NCBI RefSeq assembly: GCF_017351175.1
Contig: NZ_JAFMPN010000006.1
Span: 1 to 64,000, forward strand
DNA length: 64,000 bases
Reading direction: 5' to 3'
Source of the DNA: Desulfovibrio sp. Huiquan2017
Lineage (GTDB): Bacteria; Desulfobacterota; Desulfovibrionia; Desulfovibrionales; Desulfovibrionaceae
A model generated the notes under the pieces. It was not told the origin of the DNA and made no database searches. It saw only the letters and a program-made list of their open reading frames with translations. The position numbers and the translations under genes are program-made. This document shows, in pieces, positions 23,976-32,685 of this stretch. Numbering within the stretch: position 1 is the stretch's first letter; every line of letters begins with the position of its first letter.

Positions 23976-24425
23976 CTATTCCGGCCGCACGAATGTCAGG
24001 GCATTCGCCGTACAGCCGACAACGCAGGCAGGGGTGCCGCCGGCATCCACCCTGTCCACGCAGAAATCACACTTCATGATCTTGCCGGTGGCGTCGTTGA
24101 ACACCGGCACGGTCCACGGACAGGCGTCGATACAGGCCTTGCAGCCGTCGCACTTGTCCATGTCCACCAAAACGAGTCCGTCCTCGCGCTTGTACATGGC
24201 CCCGGTGGGACACGCAGCCACACACTCGGGCTTCTTGCAGTGCCGACAGTTCGTATACTTCAGCTTGGCCGAAGGATTGCCGTCCTTGTCGGCGATGGGC
24301 CCCTCCGCCTCCAGGCGGTTGAGGGAAAGCCCGGCGGGCACCTTGTTTTTCACCTTGCAGTGAACCAGGCAGGCGTTGCACGCGATGCACCGCTTCTTGT
24401 CGAATTTGATTCTGTAACCAGCCAT
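23976..24425 (-). CDS. Four-cluster ferredoxin-type electron-transfer subunit of molybdo-oxidoreductase
   Basis: The 149-aa product has four cysteine groups of the DmsB/HycB/NrfC type: CIACNACLVHC, CRHCKKPECVAAC, CDGCKACIDAC, and CDFC...ACVVGC. It should bind four 4Fe-4S clusters. No signal peptide is present, so it is cytoplasmic. It is transcribed divergently from the molybdopterin catalytic gene at 24697, and the two probably form one enzyme. No NrfD-like membrane anchor is nearby. Confidence 0.9.
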   Translation of the reverse strand: MAGYRIKFDKKRCIACNACLVHCKVKNKVPAGLSLNRLEAEGPIADKDGNPSAKLKYTNCRHCKKPECVAACPTGAMYKREDGLVLVDMDKCDGCKACIDACPWTVPVFNDATGKIMKCDFCVDRVDAGGTPACVVGCTANALTFVRPE

Positions 24426-24498
24426 TTTCCACCTCTGCAGACTTGGATTTGGGCGCGCAGTCTTATTGTAATCCTGGAACTGAAGAAAAAACCCAAGT

Positions 24499-24535
24499 TG
24501 GTCAACAGTCGACCACCTTGTGATATATTTCGCAA
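24499..24535. promoter_or_regulatory. CRP/FNR-family-type palindrome in divergent oxidoreductase promoter region
   Basis: TTGTGATATATTTCGCAA (24518-24535) matches TTGTGA-N6-TCACAA with one mismatch, the pattern of CRP/FNR and Desulfovibrio HcpR regulators. A second inverted repeat, TGGTC-N7-GACCA, lies at 24499-24515. The 271-bp intergenic region is AT-rich and contains no gene. Confidence 0.5.
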
Positions 24536-24696
24536 TTAAAAGCGATCATAACCTGATTTTTTTCTCTGTGAAAAGAAAAATTATGTTACAGATTTCACAT
24601 GCGGGATATATATTGCTCGGGGTTGACCGGCGTGTCTATGGTCCACCCTAATTAAAAAAGCGCGCAGAATCATCACTGTCTGTACAGGAGGAGTGT

Positions 24697-26787
24697 ATGG
24701 GTAAGGAATTTGTAAAGAGCATTTGCGGCATGTGCTCGGTACGATGTCCCATTGAGGTTGAAGTGGTCAACGGCAGAGCGGAGTATATCCAGGGAAACCC
24801 CGATGCCCCCGGCATCATGGGCTCCCTGTGTCCGCGCGGCGCTGCCGGAACGGCCCTGACCTTCGATGAGGACCGCCCGCAGTACCCCATGGTACGCACG
24901 GGCAAGCGCGGCGAGGGCAAATGGAAACGGGTGTCCTGGGATGAAGCCCTGGACTATGTGGCCGACGAGCTGACCCGCATCCAGGGGACCTACGGCAAGA
25001 ACTCGGTCCTGTTTTCGGATCGCGGCGGGCCCTTCAGAGACTTTTACCGCGCCTTTCTGCGCGGCATCGGCACGGCCAACTACAACAACCACGACTCGGC
25101 CTGCGCCCGCAACGTGCAGAATGCGGCCCTGTCCGTGTTCGGCTTCGGGCGCAAAGGCGTATCCTACGACCTGAAGAACGCCAAGCATGTGGTGCTCCAG
25201 CAGCGCAACATCCTGGAAGCCATCAACGTGGCCGAGGTGAACAACCTGTTCACCGGCATGGAGAAAGGCGCCAAGCTGACGGTCATCGACATCCGCGCCA
25301 ACGTCCCGGCCACCAAGGCGGACAATTTCTTCATGGTCCGCCCCGGCACGGACTACGCCTTCAACCTGGCGGTCATCCATGTCCTTATTAATAACGACTT
25401 ATACGACAAACAGTTCGTGGCCGACTGGGTCGAGGACTTCGACAAGCTCGTGGAATTCGTCAAGCCCTACACCCCCGAGTGGGCAGAGGGCGAGACCGGC
25501 GTGCCCGCGGCAAAGCTGATCGACTTCTGCAACCAGCTGGCCGAGGCCGCCCCGAGCGTGCTGTGGCATCCCGGCTGGATGACCGCGCGCTACTTCGACT
25601 CCTTCTACATGACCCGGACCATCTACATCATCAACGCCCTCCTCGGCGCCATCGGGGCCAAGGGCGGCCTGCCGTTCATGAACAAGCCGGGCGATGTGGG
25701 TGCCAAGGGGCTGAAAAGCTTCATGGAGCTTTATCCCAAGCCCGAAGGCAAGCGCGCCGACGGCGTGGGCTGGATGGAGGGCCGCAAGCACTTCGACCAG
25801 GGCCCCGGCCTGGTCCATCTGGCCTACGAGGCCGCCGTGGAGAAGGAGCCCTACCCCATCAAGGCGTACATCGTACAGCGTCATGACCCGCTCATGGCCT
25901 TCCCGGACAGGGACGACGTCAAGGCCAAGTGGGACGACATCGAACTGCTGGTCGCCGCGACCTTTTCCTGGTCCGACACCGCGTGGAACGCGGACGTGGT
26001 CCTGCCCATCTCCCCGTACCTCGAACGGGACGAGATCCTGATGACCAAAAATGGTCCCAAGCCCGCCTTCCAGGTGCGCAAGCGCGCCATGCAGCCCATC
26101 TACGACACCAAGGCCGTGTGGGAAATCTACGCGGGACTGGCCAGGCGCATGGGCCTCAAGGAACTGGACTACACCGACATCGAGGACATCTGGAAATTCC
26201 AGCTCGAAGGCACCGGCGTGTCCATCGAGGACTTCGAGAAGACCGGCATCGTCTCCCTGGCGGCCGATCCCCTGTACAAGCCGGTCAAGGAAGGCTCCTT
26301 CAAGACCCCGTCCGGCAAGATCCAGATCATCGACGCCAAGCTCGAAGGCGACGGCCTGCCCTCGCTCAAGCCCTACGAAGCGCCCGAGCAGGTGCCTGAG
26401 GGCAAATTCCGCATCACCTTCGGCCGCTGCGCCCTGCACACCCAAGGGCACACGGTGAACAACTCCCTGCTCTTCGAGCAGATGCCCGAAAACGTCCTGT
26501 GGATCAACACCCGACGGGCCGCGGAACTCGGCATCGAACAAGATGAGTACGTGACCGTGTCCAGCAACGGGCACAAGGGCCGCATCAAGGTGTTCGTCAC
26601 GGACTTCATCCATCCCGAAGCCGTGTTCATGATCCACGGATTCGGCCATGACCTGCCCCCCGAGACCCGGGCCAACGGCAGAGGCGTTGCCGATAATCTG
26701 CTCATGCCCAAGGGCATCCGCAAATGGGATCACGGCGGCGGCGCCGTGGCCATGCAGGAGCACTTCGTCTCCGTAACCAAAGCATAA
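24697..26787 (+). CDS. Molybdopterin (bis-MGD) oxidoreductase catalytic subunit, no Tat signal
   Basis: The 696-aa product is a DMSO-reductase-family enzyme. It has an N-terminal 4Fe-4S motif (CGMCSVRCP, with a fourth Cys at 45 in GSLCPRG), the Mo-cofactor domains, and a C-terminal MoCo-dinucleotide-binding domain from about residue 575. Cys136 in NNHDSACARN is a candidate Mo ligand, as in Phs/Psr-like enzymes. There is no twin-arginine signal: the ATG at 24697 follows a clear AGGAGG. The enzyme therefore should work in the cytoplasm with the ferredoxin subunit at 23976. Substrate unknown; thiosulfate, polysulfide or formate-type chemistry cannot be told apart here. Confidence 0.88.
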   Translation: MGKEFVKSICGMCSVRCPIEVEVVNGRAEYIQGNPDAPGIMGSLCPRGAAGTALTFDEDRPQYPMVRTGKRGEGKWKRVSWDEALDYVADELTRIQGTYGKNSVLFSDRGGPFRDFYRAFLRGIGTANYNNHDSACARNVQNAALSVFGFGRKGVSYDLKNAKHVVLQQRNILEAINVAEVNNLFTGMEKGAKLTVIDIRANVPATKADNFFMVRPGTDYAFNLAVIHVLINNDLYDKQFVADWVEDFDKLVEFVKPYTPEWAEGETGVPAAKLIDFCNQLAEAAPSVLWHPGWMTARYFDSFYMTRTIYIINALLGAIGAKGGLPFMNKPGDVGAKGLKSFMELYPKPEGKRADGVGWMEGRKHFDQGPGLVHLAYEAAVEKEPYPIKAYIVQRHDPLMAFPDRDDVKAKWDDIELLVAATFSWSDTAWNADVVLPISPYLERDEILMTKNGPKPAFQVRKRAMQPIYDTKAVWEIYAGLARRMGLKELDYTDIEDIWKFQLEGTGVSIEDFEKTGIVSLAADPLYKPVKEGSFKTPSGKIQIIDAKLEGDGLPSLKPYEAPEQVPEGKFRITFGRCALHTQGHTVNNSLLFEQMPENVLWINTRRAAELGIEQDEYVTVSSNGHKGRIKVFVTDFIHPEAVFMIHGFGHDLPPETRANGRGVADNLLMPKGIRKWDHGGGAVAMQEHFVSVTKA

Positions 26788-26808
26788 CTCTCACCCCCAT
26801 AACCCCTG

Positions 26809-26841
26809 AAAAGACCGGCGCAACCCCCGCGCCGGTCTTTT
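26809..26841 (+). terminator. Terminator of the molybdo-oxidoreductase gene
   Basis: A 13-bp stem (AAAAGACCGGCGC with GCGCCGGTCTTTT) and 7-base loop start 21 bp after the stop, ending in TTTTCTCTTT. Confidence 0.88.
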
Positions 26842-26937
26842 CTCTTTGGAGCCGGAAGGCGTCCCCCGCTTCTCCTCTGAAGGGGAATGCTCCGCGCCAT
26901 CCGGGAACAGGCAAGCCCCGTTACGGCACTTCCCCAC

Positions 26938-26970
26938 AAAAAAAGGGCGCGCCCCTTGCGGACCGCGCCC
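26938..26970 (-). terminator. Terminator of the phosphohexomutase gene
   Basis: On the minus strand a GGGCGCG/CGCGCCC stem is followed by a run of eight T residues. It lies about 30 bp past the stop of the gene ending at 27000. Confidence 0.8.
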
Positions 26971-26999
26971 CCTATTCCTTTTGCGTCGGCGACGGCGTG

Positions 27000-28358
27000 T
27001 TAGCCCTCGGCAATCCACTCCTCAAGCCGGGTTTCGAACATGGACTTGATCTCCTGGAGGCGTTCGGGGGTTTCGGCCTCGAAGCGCAGGACCAGGACCG
27101 GCTGGGTGTTGGAGGCGCGGATAAGCCCCCACCCATCGGGGAACACGGCGCGGACGCCATCGATGTCGATGGCCTCGTACTTGGCGCTGAAGTATTTGAC
27201 GGCCTTGTTCACCACCCGCTCCTTCATCTCCTCGGGGCAGTCCACGCGGATCTCCGGGGTGGACCAGGTCTTGGGCCAATCGAGCTGTTCCGACATGGGC
27301 TTGTCGGACCGGGAAAGGATCTCGACCATGCGCAGGGCCGCATAGGTCGCGTCGTCGAAACCGTAGTAGCGGTCGGCGAAGAACATGTGACCGGACATCT
27401 CGCCCGCGAATTTGGCCCCGATCTCGCGCATGCGCGCCTTGATCAGGGAATGGCCGGTCTTCCACATGACCGCGTCGCCGCCATGGGCTTTGATGTCCTC
27501 GTACATCAGGTGCGAGCACTTGACCTCGCCGATGATCGACGCGCCGGGAAACGCCTTCAGAATATCGCGGGCATAGATAGCCACCAGTTGGTCGCCGAAG
27601 AGCAGACTCCCCTTCTCGGTGACCACGCCGAGGCGGTCGCAATCCCCGTCCAGGCCCACGCCGATATCCGCCTTTTCCTTGAGCACGGCCTGTTGCAGGG
27701 CGGCCATGTTCTTCTCCACCACCGGGTCGGGATGATGGTTGGGAAAATCGCCGTCGGGCTCGCAGAACAGGCAGACCACCTCGGCTCCGGCCTTGCGCAG
27801 GGCGTCTGCGGTGATCAGCCCGCCCGTCCCGTTGCCGCCGTCCACGACCACCTTCACGGGCCGTTCGAAGGTCACGTCCCCGGCCAGCTCGGCCACGTAC
27901 TTGTCGAGTACGTCTTCATGCCGGACCGAGCCTGCGCCCTGAGGGAAGTCGCCCTTTTCCATGAGCGCATAGACATCCTGAATTTCATCGGAATGAATGG
28001 TGCTGATCCCCTGCCAGACCTTGAATCCGTTGTATTCCGAAGGATTATGGCTGGCGGTGATCATCACGCCCGCCTGGGTCCCAAGCTTGGTCACGGCCCA
28101 GTAGAAGGCCGGAGTCGAGACCTGGCCGACGGTGACGACGTTCACGCCCGTCCCGTTCAGGCCTCGGATCAGGGCCTCGGCGTAGCCGGGCGAGGAATGA
28201 CGGCAGTCATGGCCCACCACGGCGGTCGAGGAACCGCGTTCCAGGAAATATTGTCCGCAGGCGCGGCCCAGCCGTTCGACCCACTCCTCGTCGAAATCCC
28301 TGTCCACTATACCGCGAATATCATAGGTCCTGAACACTTCCCGCGAAATAGGCTTCAT
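27000..28358 (-). CDS. Phosphomannomutase/phosphoglucomutase (alpha-D-phosphohexomutase)
   Basis: The enzyme interconverts hexose 1- and 6-phosphates for envelope polysaccharide or glycogen precursors. The 452-aa product has the YDIRG N-terminal motif, the phosphoserine loop TASHNP (Ser103), the metal-binding GLDGDCDRLG, and the sugar-binding GEMSGHMFF. It ends with a phosphate-binding RASNTQPVLVLR segment. This is the AlgC/ManB bifunctional type and of usual length. The start at 28358 has GGAGGA upstream. Confidence 0.93.
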   Translation of the reverse strand: MKPISREVFRTYDIRGIVDRDFDEEWVERLGRACGQYFLERGSSTAVVGHDCRHSSPGYAEALIRGLNGTGVNVVTVGQVSTPAFYWAVTKLGTQAGVMITASHNPSEYNGFKVWQGISTIHSDEIQDVYALMEKGDFPQGAGSVRHEDVLDKYVAELAGDVTFERPVKVVVDGGNGTGGLITADALRKAGAEVVCLFCEPDGDFPNHHPDPVVEKNMAALQQAVLKEKADIGVGLDGDCDRLGVVTEKGSLLFGDQLVAIYARDILKAFPGASIIGEVKCSHLMYEDIKAHGGDAVMWKTGHSLIKARMREIGAKFAGEMSGHMFFADRYYGFDDATYAALRMVEILSRSDKPMSEQLDWPKTWSTPEIRVDCPEEMKERVVNKAVKYFSAKYEAIDIDGVRAVFPDGWGLIRASNTQPVLVLRFEAETPERLQEIKSMFETRLEEWIAEG

Positions 28359-28593
28359 CCGTATTCCTCCCTGCCCGTACGCCGGGCCATAGGTCTTTGT
28401 CTCGGTTGTCCCGGCACACGCGGCCGGGCGGCAATTCAAACATGATCCCCGGGACGCTGCCAGGGATTTCTCCCCGGCTCCGCCGCGTTTCGTCGACGGG
28501 CACCCCCGGTACTTCACATCATATACAGACATTTTTGCGGAAATTCCACCGGCGGTTTCATAACTCCGCCACCGAATCGTCACCTAATCGTCA

Positions 28594-28619
28594 TTGATAT
28601 ATCCGCATAAGCGGATATC
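28594..28619. promoter_or_regulatory. Palindromic operator before arsR
   Basis: A perfect 8-bp inverted repeat (ATATCCGC, 4-base spacer ATAA, GCGGATAT; 28599-28618), flanked by TGAT and ATCA, lies 10 bp before the arsR start codon. Its placement fits autorepression by the ArsR-family protein. Confidence 0.65.
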
Positions 28620-28628
28620 AAGTACTTC

Positions 28629-28985
28629 ATGGAAAAACTCGCATTGCGCTTCAAGGGGCTCGGAGACCCCACCAGGTTGCGGATCATCCGGCTGCTCGAC
28701 CACGGCGAACTGTGCGTCTGCGACCTGATGGCCGCGCTGACACTGCCGCAGTCCACGGTCTCCCGGCATATGTCCTTCCTGCGCAACGGACGTTGGGTGG
28801 ACGGCCGACGCGAGGGCAAATGGGTCTATTACACCCTGGCCGCGCCCGAAGACGGAATCCAGGCCCAGGTGCTGCGCGTCCTGCGCCAGCATCTGCCCGA
28901 GCGGGGACAAGCGCGGAAGGACTACGCACGACTCTTGGCCCATCTGGCGAACAAAACCGAGGCCACCTGTTCGACCGAGGCATAG
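28629..28985 (+). CDS. arsR: ArsR-family metalloregulator (arsenite-type)
   Basis: The 118-aa winged-helix repressor has the alpha3 metal-binding motif ELCVCDL (Cys29, Cys31) seen in arsenite sensors. It also has the recognition helix LPQSTVSRHMSFLRN and the wing GRREGKWVYYTL. It should release DNA on binding As(III) or Sb(III). It heads a short ars operon and sits directly behind a palindromic operator. No strong ribosome site is seen before its ATG. Confidence 0.88.
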   Translation: MEKLALRFKGLGDPTRLRIIRLLDHGELCVCDLMAALTLPQSTVSRHMSFLRNGRWVDGRREGKWVYYTLAAPEDGIQAQVLRVLRQHLPERGQARKDYARLLAHLANKTEATCSTEA

Positions 28986-28992
28986 GCGCACC

Positions 28993-29280
28993 ATGACCGA
29001 AGCCGTCATGAAAATATTATCTTTCCCAAATTGCTACCTGACCCTGTGGATCTTCCTGGCCATGTTCGCGGGGGTGGGCTGCGGCGACCTCTTTCCAGGG
29101 GTGAAGCGGATCACAAACGCCTTCCAGGTGAGTACCACCAACATTCCCATCGCCATCGACCTGATCCCCATCAGCCTGGTCAACGTGGCCGTGCGCCTCA
29201 AACGCCGCAACTTCCCCCTTGCCCAGGACCCCCTCGTCGGCGTGTGCCACGTACGCCGCAAAACGCCCGACGCAACCTAG
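28993..29280 (+). pseudogene. Remnant of arsenite efflux permease (Acr3-like)
   Basis: The 95-aa frame begins like the Acr3/arsenite permease N-terminus (LTLWIFLAMFAGVGCGDLFPGVKRI, then a TTNIPIAI helix). It then runs into an unrelated basic tail instead of the roughly nine further TM helices. Acr3 is usually about 340-400 aa. Its position between arsR and arsC is the normal permease position. The gene looks internally deleted, leaving an operon that can reduce arsenate but cannot export arsenite from this locus. Confidence 0.65.
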
Positions 29281-29290
29281 GAGTGACGCC

Positions 29291-29725
29291 ATGAACATCC
29301 TTTTCCTGTGCACCGGCAATTCCTGTCGCAGCCAGATGGCCGAAGGCTGGGCCAGGGCGCTCAAACCCGAGGCCTTCACGGCCTGGTCCGCCGGAGTGGA
29401 GACCCACGGCCTGAACCCCCTGGCCGTACGGGTCATGGCAGAGGCGGGTGTGGACATCTCCGGGCAACGATCCAAATTGACCACTGACCTGCCCGAAGGC
29501 GTGACCTTCGACTACGTGGTCACGGTCTGCGGCCACACCAATGAAAACTGCCCCTATTTCCCGGCCGGGACCAAGGTGGTCCACGTCGGCTTCGACGACC
29601 CGCCGACCCTGGCCAAGACACTAACCGACGAGGCTGAAATCCTAACGGCGTACCGCCGTGTCCGGGACGAGATCCGGGCCTTTGTCGAAGGGTTGCCCGG
29701 CTCTCTGGAGACGGACGGTTCATAA
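29291..29725 (+). CDS. arsC: Arsenate reductase, thioredoxin-coupled LMW-PTP fold
   Basis: The 144-aa product has the CX5R phosphatase loop CTGNSCR (Cys7-Arg13) and the two resolving cysteines of the thioredoxin-linked family (Cys80 in TVCGHTNENC and Cys87). It reduces arsenate to arsenite in the cytoplasm. The start at 29291 has AGGAG upstream and lies 11 bp after the permease remnant. Without a working permease nearby, its product would need another exporter. Confidence 0.92.
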   Translation: MNILFLCTGNSCRSQMAEGWARALKPEAFTAWSAGVETHGLNPLAVRVMAEAGVDISGQRSKLTTDLPEGVTFDYVVTVCGHTNENCPYFPAGTKVVHVGFDDPPTLAKTLTDEAEILTAYRRVRDEIRAFVEGLPGSLETDGS

Positions 29726-29734
29726 GGAGAAGCC

Positions 29735-29845
29735 ATGAAAAGACAGTGCCTCAACCGCATGCGCTCCTGGTCGCCCCTGGCGGCCTGGACCAGTTGCATC
29801 CGGTCCGGGAAAAACGGTGAAATCCGCTTTTCCCTGTTCGCCTAG
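29735..29845 (+). CDS. Possible 36-aa protein after arsC
   Basis: An ATG at 29735 with AAGGAG 6 bases upstream, 9 bp after arsC, opens 36 codons to TAG at 29843. The product is basic with two cysteines (KRQCLNRMRSW, TSCIRSGKNG). I recognise no family. It may be the relic of a larger ars gene. Confidence 0.3.
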   Translation: MKRQCLNRMRSWSPLAAWTSCIRSGKNGEIRFSLFA

Positions 29846-29868
29846 TCAATACGCAACCGACACGCAAC

Positions 29869-29897
29869 AAGGCCCGACGGGACACCCCGCCGGGCCT
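29869..29897 (+). terminator. Hairpin after the ars operon
   Basis: AAGGCCCG pairs with CGGGCCTT, and an inner CGGG pairs with CCCG around an ACAC loop. Only a weak T-run (TCGTTT) follows. Confidence 0.55.
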
Positions 29898-30211
29898 TCG
29901 TTTGCCGGAGATGCGGCGACCGGCCGCCAATGCGCCCGTTCCGGCAGGATCACCCGGATGCCGGTCTCACCCGAAAGGAACGTTTCCAAAAGGATGGTCC
30001 CGCCGGGGGTGAAAACCGGCCAAGGTTCCCGTCGGAACAACCCGGCGTCCGGCAAGACCATCCCCCCCCCTCTTCGAGCCCTCCCGCGCATCGCCGCCGA
30101 ACGCCGGCCGGAAGCGAGCAAAACATCATTCCAGACAACTGCTTTTTAGCCGATGTTATTTGAGATTATCCAGCTTAAAATCTGGTCATATAGCAAATAA
30201 AAAATCAATTT

Positions 30212-30240
30212 TTGACACGATGACTTTATTCAGATAGACT
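30212..30240 (+). promoter_or_regulatory. Sigma-70-type promoter upstream of proVWX
   Basis: TTGACA (30212-30217), a 17-bp spacer and TAGACT (30235-30240) lie in AT-rich DNA. The start point near 30247 would give a leader of about 360 nt before proV. That is long enough for leader control, although closer promoters cannot be excluded. Confidence 0.5.
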
Positions 30241-30609
30241 CGCCACTTGAAATTCGATGATGCACATCAATTAATGTTGTTTTCAGATTGTAACAAAAAG
30301 TTCAAGAGATAATACAGTAATAAATCCACTGTTGCAGTTGCTAAAACATAATACATGACATTATTGCAGCAACTCATCACTGTATCATCAGCAAAACAAC
30401 ATTAAATTTTTTGCATCAGTAATTTTACATGCCACTGACTTCGAAATGTCATAGCGGGCAGGAAGCCCTGCCCCTTTCTCGACCGCATACGGCCTCTCTC
30501 TGCGGCCTTCGCGACCGAGTCCCCCTCTTTTAACTCCATTTCGGAAGTCTTTCCCCGATACTCCCCGCCCCCGGCGAGGGAGATCATCATCACACTCAAC
30601 GGAGTACCT

Positions 30610-31830
30610 ATGGGACAAATCAGCGTAGAGAATTTGTACAAAATCTTCGGCAGCAAGCCCCGCAAGGGCCTTGAGATGCTCAAGCAGGGCCACGACAAAA
30701 CGTCGGTCCTGGAAAAAACCGGCATGACCGTAGGCGTGAACAACGCCTCCTTCACCATCGAAAACGGCGAGATCTTCGTCATCATGGGGCTGTCCGGCTC
30801 GGGCAAATCCACCATGGTGCGGATGCTCAACCGGCTCATCGAGCCCACTTCCGGGCGGGTCCTGGTCAACGGCGAGGACGTCACCGCCATGAGCGACGAC
30901 GAACTGGTCAAATTCAGGCTGCACAACATGAGCATGGTCTTCCAGTCCTTCGCCCTCATGCCGCACCAGACCGTGCTCGACAACGCCGCTTTCGGCTTGG
31001 AGCTGGCCGGGGTGGATAAGGCCAAACGGCACGAACGCGCCCGCGAGGCTCTGGAGCAGGTAGGCCTGGCCGGATGGGAGGACCAGTATCCCAAACAGTT
31101 GTCCGGCGGCATGCAGCAGCGCGTCGGGCTGGCCCGCGGCCTGGCCGTGGACCCGGAAATCCTGCTCATGGACGAGGCCTTCTCGGCGCTTGACCCGCTC
31201 ATCCGCACCGAAATGCAGGATGAACTGCTCAAGCTTCAAGAGGAACATCAACGGACCATCGTATTCATCTCCCACGATCTGGACGAGGCCCTGCGCATCG
31301 GCGACCGCATCGCCATCATGGAAGGCGGCAACGTGGTCCAGGTGGGCACGCCGGATGAAATCCTGCAAAACCCCGCCAACGACTACGTCCGCGCCTTCTT
31401 CCGAGGTGTGGATCCCACCGGGGTCCTCAGCGCGGGCGACATCGTGCGCGATTCCCACCCGACCATCGTGGTCACCAAGGGCGGCAGCCTGCGCATCGCC
31501 CACGAAATCCTGAGCGGCAGCGAACTGGATCACGCCTACGTGATCGACTCGCGCCGCCATTTCCTCGGCGTGGTCTCGTCAGAGGGCATCCGCAACGCCT
31601 TGGAGGCGGGACTGCCGGAGCACCCGCTGAGCCAGGTCTACCTGCCCGAGGCCGTGGCCGTGCATCGTGACGATTCCATGCAGGACATCCTGCCGCTGGT
31701 GGCCGTTTCCACCTGGCCCATCCCGGTGGTGGATGATGAAAACCGCTACCTCGGCGTGGTCTCCAAAAACCGTTTTCTCACGATCCTGCATAAGACCGAA
31801 GTGGCCCTTTCCGAAGGAGGTGACCAATAA
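30610..31830 (+). CDS. proV: Glycine betaine/proline ABC transporter ATPase with CBS pair (ProV/OpuAA)
   Basis: The 406-aa product has Walker A GLSGSGKST, the QQRVGLARGLAVDP signature region, Walker B EILLMDEAFSALDP, and the family N-terminus (YKIFGSKPRKGLEM). C-terminal CBS domains (about 290-400) are of the type that gates OpuA by ionic strength. It energises uptake of compatible solutes under osmotic stress. The stop overlaps the proW start by one base. Confidence 0.94.
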   Translation: MGQISVENLYKIFGSKPRKGLEMLKQGHDKTSVLEKTGMTVGVNNASFTIENGEIFVIMGLSGSGKSTMVRMLNRLIEPTSGRVLVNGEDVTAMSDDELVKFRLHNMSMVFQSFALMPHQTVLDNAAFGLELAGVDKAKRHERAREALEQVGLAGWEDQYPKQLSGGMQQRVGLARGLAVDPEILLMDEAFSALDPLIRTEMQDELLKLQEEHQRTIVFISHDLDEALRIGDRIAIMEGGNVVQVGTPDEILQNPANDYVRAFFRGVDPTGVLSAGDIVRDSHPTIVVTKGGSLRIAHEILSGSELDHAYVIDSRRHFLGVVSSEGIRNALEAGLPEHPLSQVYLPEAVAVHRDDSMQDILPLVAVSTWPIPVVDDENRYLGVVSKNRFLTILHKTEVALSEGGDQ

Positions 31831-32660
31831 TGTTCGACAATCTAATTATCCCCCTAGACCAATGGGTTTCCGTGGCCGTGGAATGGCTAGTGGACAACTA
31901 CCGCGAATTTTTCCAGATGCTCAAATGGCCCGTGGACAAGTTGCTGACCGGCTTCGAGCACGGCCTGACCGCCCTGCACCCGCTCATCATCATCGCCGTG
32001 GTCTGCTTCCTGGCCTGGAAATTCTCGGGCAAGCGTCTGGCCGTCTTCTCTCTGTGCTCCATGCTCCTGGTGGGCTTCCTGGGCCTGTGGGAAGACACCA
32101 TGATCACCCTGGCCATGGTCCTCTCGTCCGTGGTCATCTGCGCCGTGATCGGCATCCCGCTGGGCATCATGTCCGGCCGTAGTGATCGCTTCCAGGCCGG
32201 ACTCCGGCCCGTGCTCGACGCCATGCAGACCACCCCCGCCTTCGTCTATCTCGTGCCCATCGTCATGCTTTTTTCCGTGGGCAATGTGGCGGGCGTGCTG
32301 GCGACCATCATCTTCGCCCTGCCCCCCATCATCCGGCTGACGAGCCTGGGCATCCGCCAGGTCCACCCGGAACTGGTGGAGGCGGCTCAGGCCTTCGGGG
32401 CCACCCGGCGGCAGGTGCTCTTCAAGGTTCAGATTCCCCTGGCCTTGCCGACCATCCTGGCGGGTCTGAATCAGACCATCATGATGGCCCTGTCCATGGT
32501 CGTCATCGCCGCGCTCATCGGCGCAGGCGGACTCGGCTCCCCGGTCATCCTCGGGCTGAACACCCTGGACATCGGACGCGCCGTGGTCGGCGGCCTGGGC
32601 ATTGTGCTCATGGCCATCGTCCTGGACCGCATCACCCAGTCAATGGCTCAAAAGAAATAA
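31830..32660 (+). CDS. proW: Glycine betaine ABC transporter permease (ProW/OpuAB)
   Basis: The 276-aa inner-membrane permease has a short N-terminal extension and about six to seven TM helices. The BPD_transp EAA motif is EAAQAFGATRRQVLFKVQIPLALP. It is overlapped by proV at its start and followed by proX after 25 bp. Confidence 0.94.
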   Translation: MFDNLIIPLDQWVSVAVEWLVDNYREFFQMLKWPVDKLLTGFEHGLTALHPLIIIAVVCFLAWKFSGKRLAVFSLCSMLLVGFLGLWEDTMITLAMVLSSVVICAVIGIPLGIMSGRSDRFQAGLRPVLDAMQTTPAFVYLVPIVMLFSVGNVAGVLATIIFALPPIIRLTSLGIRQVHPELVEAAQAFGATRRQVLFKVQIPLALPTILAGLNQTIMMALSMVVIAALIGAGGLGSPVILGLNTLDIGRAVVGGLGIVLMAIVLDRITQSMAQKK

Positions 32661-32685
32661 CCGAAATCGAATTCGAGGAGGTTTT

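Larger units (their letters stand above)
29846..30609. other. 764-bp intergenic region before proV
   Basis: The left part holds an arsC-operon terminator and GC-rich non-coding DNA. Bases 30140-30420 are strikingly AT-rich, with a good sigma-70 promoter. Bases 30440-30600 include a GGGCAGG/CCCTGCCC hairpin (about 30454-30472) in the likely leader of proV. No convincing gene is present; open frames here are short and lack ribosome sites. Confidence 0.6.

Noticed and set aside
30388-31560. Minus-strand frame of 390 codons over proV
   Set aside because: Antisense shadow of a clear ABC ATPase.
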